Positions 21,801-26,526 of a DNA stretch of 26,526 nucleotides are shown here, piece after piece. Source of the DNA: CAYOXX01 sp964408025 (GTDB lineage: Bacteria > Acidobacteriota > DATKUA01); the NCBI GenBank assembly GCA_964408025.1, contig CAYOXX010000037.1, forward strand, positions 1-26,526, given 5' to 3'. The notes below the pieces were generated by a model that had not been told where the DNA came from, ran no database searches, and saw only the letters and a program-made list of their open reading frames with translations. Both the position numbers and the translations under genes were made by a program. Each line of letters starts with the position of its first letter. Within the stretch, counting starts at the first letter, position 1.

Positions 21801-22712
21801 GAATAAGAGGCGGTAAAGAAATATTAATGCTGCATTATGCGCGTTGTTAATATTCAGATCCGTAGGGATTCCAGATCGTGTGTCAGTTACTATCAAGCCT
21901 TCCGTTAGGGTTTCTACAACCTCGAAGGCCCTTCTTTTAAGGTTTTCCTCGACAGCCTTTGTGTAGTCGGCGCTGCCCTTGAGAGCGTGATCGAGGAGAG
22001 CCGGCAGGCCCGGTTCCATCGGTAGGAAAGCTGCGCGGCGGAAGAAGAGTACGAAGTAGCGGAAGGCGTCGGGGTCGAATCCGCTTTCGAGGTGCCGCAG
22101 CAGGTCGCACTCGTAGAACACCGTCAGCTCGCGTCGCCGCTCGCGGTGGTAGAGGCGCCAGAACCTGCCGTTCGTCAGCAGTCCCCACTTGACCTCGGTA
22201 TCGAGCAGGTAGGCGTTGATCTGGTAGGCTGGATAGCGCAGGCGGGCCTCTCCGCGGGGTTGTCGGTCGAGGTCGGTTGTCCAGCTCTTGGCGTCGCCGA
22301 CGGCGCAAGCCTGACCGAAATACTTGGCCGGATCGGATCGCTGATATTCCAGAGCGGACTTCATAGCATCGTGGTTCGGGAAGAAGGCGTAGTCGGGAAC
22401 ATCCCTGTAGTGTCCGATAACTTTGTGTCCTATCTGGACGTCAAAGCAGTCCTGCCAGCCTAGTAACCGCAGAACCGGTTTGATGAAGTGCTCCTCGAGT
22501 GAAGCCTCGTCCATCCCCTCCAGGTTGTCGCGACCGAGATCCTCGAAAAGCTCTCTTACAGCGCTGTATATGGATTCGAGTTCTTCATCGCTTAGGCTCT
22601 GCCACGCCCTCCTGTCCCGCGGCAGCAGCGAGTCGAGATAGTGGTTGCTGAACAGGCCCTGGTTGTTGTGCGGGAAGTTAAGATCGAGTTCTGATTGTGC
22701 CGGATCAACCAT
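18804..22712 (-). CDS. type IIG restriction-modification enzyme, Eco57I-like
   Basis: Single-chain restriction enzyme and N6-adenine methyltransferase of 1302 residues. The N-terminal region has LEEHFIKPVLRLLGW, then VPDYAFF (PD at 106-107) and GDAKSW (Asp140-x-Lys142), an acceptable PD-(D/E)xK nuclease site. A helical linker carries KATGTYYTPDPIVRYIVE before the methylase. The SAM motif is LDPAMGSAHFLVGA (Asp545) and the catalytic motif is NPPW (793-796), as in gamma-type adenine methylases. The expected target-recognition region follows, and the C terminus ends in DRDEFAYILDTFPV-type sequence. Motif order and length fit Eco57I-like enzymes rather than a separate M or R subunit; PglX of BREX is similar in the methylase but would lack the nuclease and would have partner genes, none of which is here. 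Residues about 791-1194 are encoded by AT-rich DNA unlike the rest. No frameshift is seen; the gene looks intact. Confidence 0.9.
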   Translation of the reverse strand: MVDPAQSELDLNFPHNNQGLFSNHYLDSLLPRDRRAWQSLSDEELESIYSAVRELFEDLGRDNLEGMDEASLEEHFIKPVLRLLGWQDCFDVQIGHKVIGHYRDVPDYAFFPNHDAMKSALEYQRSDPAKYFGQACAVGDAKSWTTDLDRQPRGEARLRYPAYQINAYLLDTEVKWGLLTNGRFWRLYHRERRRELTVFYECDLLRHLESGFDPDAFRYFVLFFRRAAFLPMEPGLPALLDHALKGSADYTKAVEENLKRRAFEVVETLTEGLIVTDTRSGIPTDLNINNAHNAALIFLYRLLFILYAEARGLLPLKENRSYRERYSLYALKREIKDRHDPTIRLASDSKIVFLRLVQLFRQIENGSEELGVFAYNGGLFDSSEWPVLDDPERGICDEYLERAILLLTTNESPNGRYGDFIDYRSLSVQHLGSIYEGLLELKPAWAEEEMAVIVGRNKAEFVLPAHVADADLKKYKPALEGKGKKRRPKRIPAGSVFLRTDRGERKATGTYYTPDPIVRYIVETTLGPLCDGRTREGILELKVLDPAMGSAHFLVGAVDYLAQRIMEAEPGGAEGSAIESAEDARRIVVERCIYGVDISPLAVELAKLSLWLHTIKKDRALNFLDHHLKCGNSLIGSRVDQVGVSPKKKKGGDGKQSLIFAEKLQQHLGRVIALRRQIEELPSDTAEQIAGKKRLMDDSDKELFFFKQLADLQTANYFGVETDATAFANAVYELDSREYWESKESTELFHPAIEQRNKHNFFHWELEFPELFFDDLGRPLETENAGFDAVIGNPPWDIVKPQSVWFFIKYDPTFRDLDRPAALRRMDELCKNDEISKGWEGYQEDYEHYLAFFKDNANYRLLFRGDLNLYQLFTEKKISLLKKNGFGGVVLPTGIYSDLGCKLLRKFLLESCDLKCIFAFSNERFMFRDLHHSFKFCMVAFEKGKKTEDFQGSFLFDPRVALREDELHDFFENVDEKTVSMKADYIRRFNPVSLSVMEFNNQLDVEITAKIFNDYTILGENIDSSWNVTLARELEMYKYGDYYNKSKWGIPILEGRMVQQYDAYLTKPKYWIDVEYISNEILKYKLCFRKIARSTDVRTLISLVSPKLPCGDSLPVIYFDSNPLRNSLYVQTLLNSFLMDFIIRKKVSTTLNHFYMAQLPIIRNPWCEYILLSLISRSARLSCISKEYAELWQAVFDESWNDLGIYEGRLEREWRPEFGADDFTEGRRDGPERARLRAEIDALVAHLYGLERDEFAYILDTFPVLKKYDERDFGFFRSKEWALRAYDKFAPLVAEEKKKEEK

Positions 22713-22774
22713 GATAGAAAAACGAATTAAGTTTCCACGTAAGGGTGGATTAAAGCAGGTCTCATCGCAATAGT

Positions 22775-22801
22775 ATCATAAAGCGGCAGCGCTCCTTACA
22801 A
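22775..22801 (-). promoter_or_regulatory. possible promoter of the restriction-modification gene
   Basis: On the - strand TTGTAA (22796-22801) precedes TATGAT (22775-22780) by 15 bases, or GATACT by 18. Both spacings are off the ideal 17. The leader to the ATG at 22712 would be about 57 bases, and no clear Shine-Dalgarno precedes that ATG. Confidence 0.35.
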
Positions 22802-22840
22802 CGAAATGGGTATTGCACAGCCCGCGCCTGTGCCATCACA

Positions 22841-22882
22841 GTAGGACAGACCCGCCGCGGCGGGTAAACTCTCTTGTCTGTC
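22841..22882 (+). repeat. hairpin repeat A, copy 4 (right of the restriction gene)
   Basis: GTAGGACAGACCCGCCGCGG... to ...CTCTTGTCTGTC, same frame as the left copies but with a changed inner hairpin, CCCGCC-GC-GGCGGG. The inner base changes are compensatory, so the fold is kept while the sequence differs. It is followed by ATCCGCCG, as is copy 2. Confidence 0.75.
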
Positions 22883-22950
22883 ATCCGCCGCAGGCGGACA
22901 GGACTTTGCTGTGTATGACCAAACATCATTTGGAGGCGCTTCGCGCCGTT
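22883..22950 (+). repeat. degenerate hairpin segments between repeat copies
   Basis: CCGCCG-CA-GGCGGA (about 22885-22898) leads to ACAGGACTTTGCTGTGTATGAC, which resembles an A-type 3' end. A second perfect hairpin, GGCGC-TTC-GCGCC, is at 22935-22947. No gene is seen in this gap of 337 bases between 22713 and 23049. Confidence 0.5.
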
Positions 22951-22976
22951 GACAGACAGGAATGTCTGTCCTACCG
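22951..22976 (-). repeat. inverted short A-type repeat (right island edge)
   Basis: GACAGACA (22951-22958) pairs perfectly with TGTCTGTC (22963-22970) around a GGAA loop-like centre. It continues to CCTACCG; read on the - strand this starts CGGTAGGACAGA, identical to 18451-18462 on the + strand. Confidence 0.75.
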
Positions 22977-23049
22977 GCCTGAGAGTGCTCGCTGCCGGAT
23001 TCCGCAGCGGATCACATTTTCGGCTCGTTTTTGTTGCCTGTCATCGGGG

Positions 23050-23349
23050 CTAAGCCCCGGACACCGCCTGCTTATTCGGTCTCCCTTTGCGGTAGGCCAC
23101 GGCCATCGCGATCACCAGGCCGCTGCCGATCATGTTGGCGACGAAGGTGGCGATGATCGGGAAGGAGCCCAAGTGAAACCCGTAGAGCAGGTAGAAGAAC
23201 TGTCCCGCAAAGAAGTAGGCGAAGGTGAAGATCGAGACGTCGGCCGAGCTCTTCCGCTTCCAGATCCAGTATGCCTGGTGCAGGTAGGCGAAAGCCGAGG
23301 TGACGCCGAAGAAGGTGACAACAACGTTCAGCAGCTCTCCGTATCCCAT
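23050..23349 (-). CDS. SemiSWEET-like (MtN3/PQ-loop) membrane protein
   Basis: Bacterial SemiSWEETs are three-helix proteins that dimerise to move sugars across the inner membrane. 99 residues with three hydrophobic segments: LLNVVVTFFGVTSAFAYLHQ, then IFTFAYFFAGQFFYLLYGF and FPIIATFVANMIGSGLVIAMA. The loop YWIWKRKSSADVSIFTF after helix 1 matches the family's RKSS.D.S pattern. The PQ motif at the end of helix 1 reads HQ here, so the hinge proline is missing. ATG 23349 has GGAGGG on the - strand about five bases upstream. The stop codon lies within a CGGGGC-TAA-GCCCCG palindrome that looks like another dispersed repeat. It is downstream of the NAD salvage pair but no functional link is evident; the substrate is unknown. 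Confidence 0.8.
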   Translation of the reverse strand: MGYGELLNVVVTFFGVTSAFAYLHQAYWIWKRKSSADVSIFTFAYFFAGQFFYLLYGFHLGSFPIIATFVANMIGSGLVIAMAVAYRKGRPNKQAVSGA

Positions 23350-23361
23350 CGTACCCTCCGA

Positions 23362-23400
23362 GAAAAAATAAGAGCGTGCGGATGATCCAGGGCCATCCGC
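23362..23400 (-). terminator. possible terminator after the NAD salvage pair
   Basis: On the - strand GCGGATG (23394-23400) pairs with CATCCGC (23378-23384) around a 9-base loop. A run of six T lies at 23363-23368, about ten bases after the stem, which is farther than ideal. It would separate the salvage genes from the SemiSWEET gene. Confidence 0.3.
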
Positions 23401-23466
23401 GTTTGTTGTCTTCCAGGTACCGTCACGACGTGTTCAGGTGAACGGCCACCGGGCGGCCCGAGTCGA

Positions 23467-24312
23467 TCAGGAAGCCAGCTCGCTTCGGATCCGCTCCGTG
23501 GTCAGGTACTCCACGCCGATGTCGCAGGCCAGAGCGCGGCAGGCGGCCCCGGCCGCCTCCGCATCCTCGAAGCCGAGGCCGACGCCGGCCAGCGGCATTG
23601 TGGCGTCGGCAGGGATGATCACCCGCGCCGCCGGGAAATCCTGGCGCAGTCCGGCCGCGGTGTGGTGCGTGCAGATGTTCTCCACCACCGAGGGAACGAC
23701 GAATACCAGCCCCGCGCCCGCACCGTGCTTCCGCTTGATGAGGCTGAAGACGTTGAGGTTTGCGGCCGGTATGCGGGGATCCCCGGTGCCGGCGCCGATA
23801 TCGACGCCGACTGTCAGGCGGGTGGCGTCGAAGAAGTACTTCGGCATGATAACCAAGCCCCAGTCGCTGCCCAGAAACTGCTCTTCGCTGACGATGCGGG
23901 CGCCGAAGGTCGCCTCGACGTCGTCCGGCGCAAAGGAAAGCGATCCGTCGGCCTCCTGAAAATAGACCTGGCGGGGGACGTAGATGGCGGTGCGGCTGCT
24001 GTCTACCGCTTCCAGGACCGTAGCCGTAAGCGCTGGACTGACCGTTTTACCTTCGAGGCCGAACTTCGACAGGTCCAGCTCCAGCGGGCGCACCACGCTG
24101 TGGATCGGGTAGAGGCCGCTGTTGACGGCGAACTCGGCGCTGGTCGTCGGGTGCAGGTCGGTGCAGTAAAGATTCCAGTCGGCGATCCCGGCCAGCTCGG
24201 CGGCGTTGCGCAGTTGCTCCCCGCCAGCACCGCAGTAGAAACTGCCGTTCGGGTCCACGAAGGACTCCGAGAGGTCTACGTGGACCGCGATCACCACCCG
24301 CTCGCCTGCCAT
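23467..24312 (-). CDS. nicotinamidase-like isochorismatase-family hydrolase
   Basis: Likely converts nicotinamide to nicotinate, the first step of the Preiss-Handler salvage route. 281 residues, longer than the usual 180-215. Family residues can be placed: catalytic Asp13 (VHVDLSESFVD), metal ligands Asp52 and His54 (CTDLHPTT) and His71 (YPIHSV), Lys158 (VIMPKYFFDAT) and nucleophile Cys214 (PSVVENICTHHTAAGLRQDF). The spacing between His71 and Lys158 is expanded by an insertion of roughly 50-60 residues. ATG 24312 has a perfect AAGGAGGTGA (24316-24325). It follows the nicotinate phosphoribosyltransferase gene by 41 bases on the same strand, which strongly supports the substrate. I leave the symbol pncA off because the insertion makes the subfamily uncertain. 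Confidence 0.82.
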   Translation of the reverse strand: MAGERVVIAVHVDLSESFVDPNGSFYCGAGGEQLRNAAELAGIADWNLYCTDLHPTTSAEFAVNSGLYPIHSVVRPLELDLSKFGLEGKTVSPALTATVLEAVDSSRTAIYVPRQVYFQEADGSLSFAPDDVEATFGARIVSEEQFLGSDWGLVIMPKYFFDATRLTVGVDIGAGTGDPRIPAANLNVFSLIKRKHGAGAGLVFVVPSVVENICTHHTAAGLRQDFPAARVIIPADATMPLAGVGLGFEDAEAAGAACRALACDIGVEYLTTERIRSELAS

Positions 24313-24353
24313 CTTTCACCTCCTTCTAGATATGCCGCGGCAATAACAGGCCT

Positions 24354-25556
24354 TCAGGGGATCACGAGCTCCAGGCGTTCGTTGGGACGGTAGCGGCGGC
24401 CGACTTTCGCCTCGTCCCGCCAGGCGCCGTCCACCTTGCGGCTCACAACGTCGGCGGTGAAGTCGTAGCTCCCGGCAAACAACGAGCTGCCGACGCCGTA
24501 GGCTGACACCGGCAGCCGCAGCCTCTCGAACTCGGCGATCTTATCCGGCGTGAAGCCGCCGCTGCAGACGATCCCGATCCGCGCGTAGAACCGGCGCTCG
24601 ACCGAGCCCTGTGGGTGGCGGGCGGCCCGCTCCCGCAGCGCCTCGTGCACGTTCATCACAAGCTGCGGGTTGACACCGGTCGGCGAGAAGAGCTCCATCC
24701 GGCCGCATACCGACTCGTCGACCACCGTCTCGCTGGTGTCGAGCCGCACGCCGAACAGCTCGTAGCGCGGGTCCTGCTCCAGCAGGTAGCGCTCGAGGAA
24801 GGCGTCGGCCACCTCCAGCGTCGTGCGCACGCAGTTGTTCTGGTAGTCGACCAGCACGATCCGCTTGACCTGCGGATTGATGTGCTCGGCGAACTTCAGC
24901 GCCGAGAGCACCACGTCGCCGCCGTATGCGGCCTGCAGCGAGTGTGGAATGGTCCCCAGCGCCTTGGAGCCCCACCAGTCCCCCTGCGCCGACGTGCTGA
25001 CGCCGTAGCCGTCAGTAAGGGAGTCGATGCCGAGGCTGCGCAGCGCCACGTCGTAGGCGTAGCCGTCGCCGGCCTGGCACTGATAGATGTCGAAGCGCGC
25101 GGGGAAGAAGAGCACCGGCTTCGAGGTGTGGCGGCTCGCCTCCCGCACCGTCCGGTAGACGTTCGTCGCCACCCGCGTGCGGCGGCTCAGCGCCCCCAGG
25201 TAGACTGTCTCCAGGTGCGCGAAGAGGCTGTAGTCGCCCTCGATCAGCATCGCGGTCTCGCCCCGGTCGATGATGTCGCCGTCGTAGAGGGCGAAAACGT
25301 CGAGCCTGCCGAAGTCGTCACCGAGCGCCGAGCGCAGAATGCAGATCGCCTCGTCGACGCCGCAGAGGCAGACGCCGCTTCGCTTCTGAAATACCTGCAT
25401 GCGGACCACCGGATGGTAGTCGTCACGCTGCAGGATCTTGCGCGCGCGGTTGAAATACTCGTCGGAGTAGTACCCCTCGCGCACGCGCGGCTCCACCCGC
25501 AGCACGTCCGGGTCGAGGCGCTTGCGCGACCTCCGGTTCGAATCGTTGGCACACAT
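24354..25556 (-). CDS. pncB: nicotinate phosphoribosyltransferase
   Basis: Couples nicotinate and PRPP, with ATP, to form nicotinate mononucleotide. 400 residues, the size of the short (archaeal-like) form. Recognisable elements: GYYSDEYFNRARKIL near the N terminus, ALYDGDIIDRGETAMLIEGDY, LETVYLGALSRRTRVAT, GTIPHSLQAAYGGD with the histidine (205) expected to be phosphorylated, LVDYQNN, FGVRLDTSETVVDE (268-281), IVCSGGFTPDKIAEF and YGVGSSLF near the PRPP site. Met at 25556 is chosen because GGAGGTGATC (25560-25569, - strand), an exact anti-16S match, lies just upstream; the longer frame to 25886 would have no such site and would run across the divergent promoter region. It is the first gene of the salvage pair. 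Confidence 0.88.
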   Translation of the reverse strand: MCANDSNRRSRKRLDPDVLRVEPRVREGYYSDEYFNRARKILQRDDYHPVVRMQVFQKRSGVCLCGVDEAICILRSALGDDFGRLDVFALYDGDIIDRGETAMLIEGDYSLFAHLETVYLGALSRRTRVATNVYRTVREASRHTSKPVLFFPARFDIYQCQAGDGYAYDVALRSLGIDSLTDGYGVSTSAQGDWWGSKALGTIPHSLQAAYGGDVVLSALKFAEHINPQVKRIVLVDYQNNCVRTTLEVADAFLERYLLEQDPRYELFGVRLDTSETVVDESVCGRMELFSPTGVNPQLVMNVHEALRERAARHPQGSVERRFYARIGIVCSGGFTPDKIAEFERLRLPVSAYGVGSSLFAGSYDFTADVVSRKVDGAWRDEAKVGRRYRPNERLELVIP

Positions 25557-25724
25557 CCTGATCACCTCCGCGGCACAGCGGGCTCGAAGCGTAATTCTAG
25601 TTAATCCGCCGCCAGGATGCCAGCGCCGCGGGACCGCAAGCGACTCGATACCGTTCTCGCCACGCAAATCCCACCGCCGGCGGCCGACCGCGCGCGTATC
25701 GCAGACCTCCTCGCGCTGCCGCCG

Positions 25725-25733
25725 TGGTAAACT
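25725..25733 (+). promoter_or_regulatory. extended -10 promoter of the nitroreductase gene
   Basis: TG-G-TAAACT at 25725-25733 in the 220-base gap between the divergent salvage genes and the nitroreductase gene. No good -35 is seen. The leader would be about 37 bases. Confidence 0.4.
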
Positions 25734-25776
25734 GTAAGCACTCGGCAAGCGATACCGCGCGACAGGAGTATCCGCG

Positions 25777-26526
25777 ATGACGGGCGGCGAGGCGTCGAGG
25801 CGGTACCACCAGCTCTCCAAGCACGATCGCGAGCGTCTGCTGCGGCTGAGCTTCACCGACTGGTCCGACGAGCCGCGCAAGGTCAAGGAGTACCCCGGCG
25901 CGCCTGCGGTCGAGCTCCCCGCGGCTCCCCTGCCCGGCGTTAAGCTGTCGGATATCGTCGCAGGAAAATCCGAAGCGAGGCGCGAGGCGGTCGGCCCGGC
26001 CGATATCGCGGCACTCCTGCACTATGGGTACGGCGCCACCCTCAAGCGCAGCGGCTTCGCCCTCCGCGCCGCACCCTCGGCCGGCGCCCTCTACCCGGCG
26101 GAACTCTACCTGTGCTGCGGCGACATCGAGGGCGGGGAGCTCGAGGCCGGCGTCTACAGCTACAATCCTGAGACCAACGCGGCAGTCCGAATCCGCGACG
26201 GCGATTTCCGCAAGGCCGTCGCCGAGGCCCTGGGTGACGGCCAGCCGGCCGCCGCCTATCTGCTCATCTCCGCCATCCCCTGGCGGAGCGCCTGGAAGTA
26301 CGGCGCCCGCGCCTACCGCTACTGCCTCCTCGACTCGGGGCACCTGGCCGGCAACCTCCTGCTCGCAGGTTCAGCGCTCGGGCTTGAACCGAGACTGGCG
26401 GCGCGGCTGCGCGAGGAGCCCCTGAACGAGCTGCTGGGGCTGGACGGCGAGAAAGAATTCGTGATGGCGACCGTGACTGTCCTGCCCGATCCGGCAGCGC
26501 TCACGACAGCACCGCCGCCACCGCAG
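25777..26526 (+). CDS. SagB-type nitroreductase-family oxidoreductase, 3'-truncated
   Basis: FMN-dependent oxidoreductase family; SagB itself oxidises azolines in peptide toxin maturation, but most relatives have other or unknown substrates. 250 codons without a stop run to the window end. N-terminal YHQLSKHDRERLL is the family's YH..SK start; RREAVGPADIAALLHYGYGAT and APSAGALYPAELYL (FMN-binding region) follow, then WKYGARAYRYCLLDSGHLAGNLLLAGSALGLEP. The segment between about 118 and 160 is a variable part. ATG 25777 has AGGAG eight bases upstream. No peptide precursor or cyclodehydratase gene is visible in the window, so a role in peptide modification is not supported here. The C-terminal DPAALTTAPPPPQ may be an end or a linker to a second domain. 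Confidence 0.9.
   Translation, partial: MTGGEASRRYHQLSKHDRERLLRLSFTDWSDEPRKVKEYPGAPAVELPAAPLPGVKLSDIVAGKSEARREAVGPADIAALLHYGYGATLKRSGFALRAAPSAGALYPAELYLCCGDIEGGELEAGVYSYNPETNAAVRIRDGDFRKAVAEALGDGQPAAAYLLISAIPWRSAWKYGARAYRYCLLDSGHLAGNLLLAGSALGLEPRLAARLREEPLNELLGLDGEKEFVMATVTVLPDPAALTTAPPPPQ

Noticed and set aside
18804..22712. BREX or DISARM methylase component
   Set aside because: The N-terminal nuclease site and the lack of any partner gene (PglZ, BrxL, helicase, phospholipase-like) favour a stand-alone type IIG enzyme.
22807..22822. Second copy of the foldback terminal repeat (TATTGCACA)
   Set aside because: Only nine bases match, without the flanking bases, CTAG or an inverted partner; chance is sufficient.
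25557..25886. Longer N terminus for the nicotinate phosphoribosyltransferase
   Set aside because: Arginine/serine-rich, no family match, crosses the divergent promoter region and the nitroreductase start; the ATG at 25556 has an ideal ribosome site.

Overview
This is a 26.5 kb piece of a GC-rich bacterial chromosome. Most of it is dense housekeeping sequence on the + strand, read with ATG, GTG and TTG starts. The order thrS-infC-rpmI-rplT-pheS-pheT-(coiled-coil ORF)-zapA-6S RNA-rny, then a YmdB-family gene-xseA-xseB-ispA-dxs-tlyA-nadK, resembles layouts known from Deltaproteobacteria, Acidobacteria and several uncultivated phyla. The short PheT without its OB domain points away from typical Proteobacteria. 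I cannot place the organism more precisely from this window.

Region 1 (1-7831) covers translation, division and RNA turnover: the 3' part of thrS, infC (TTG start), rpmI with its own near-consensus promoter, rplT, overlapping pheS/pheT, a small ZapB-like coiled-coil protein, zapA, a likely 6S RNA and rny. Region 2 (7828-10442) interrupts the common rny-ymdB neighbourhood. It holds a 259-bp foldback element with 17-bp terminal inverted repeats and flanking CTAG, which starts at the rny stop codon, followed by a two-gene ABC exporter with its own promoter. Region 3 (10552-17383) is a tight series with overlapping genes: YmdB-family phosphoesterase, exonuclease VII (xseA, xseB), isoprenoid synthesis (ispA, dxs), tlyA and nadK. 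Region 4 (17400-18386) has two uncharacterised genes, a secreted protein and a 70-residue zinc ribbon, separated by a G-rich tract able to form a G-quadruplex.

Region 5 (18451-22976) is the accessory part. It is a single-gene restriction-modification locus of about 1,300 residues (Eco57I-like type IIG, nuclease plus adenine methylase plus specificity region) on the - strand. Two families of hairpin repeats lie beside it, and 12-bp inverted GGTAGGACAGA-type sequences bound it. The gene itself is a mosaic: the segment after the NPPW motif, covering the expected target-recognition region, is strikingly AT-rich, while both ends have host-like high GC. This suggests exchange of the specificity module.

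Region 6 (23050-26526) has a SemiSWEET-like membrane protein and a nicotinamidase-like plus nicotinate phosphoribosyltransferase pair (NAD salvage) on the - strand, then a divergent SagB-type nitroreductase that runs off the window. With nadK upstream, the window holds parts of both NAD recycling and NADP formation. All functional calls rest on motifs and family resemblance read by eye; no database search was run.
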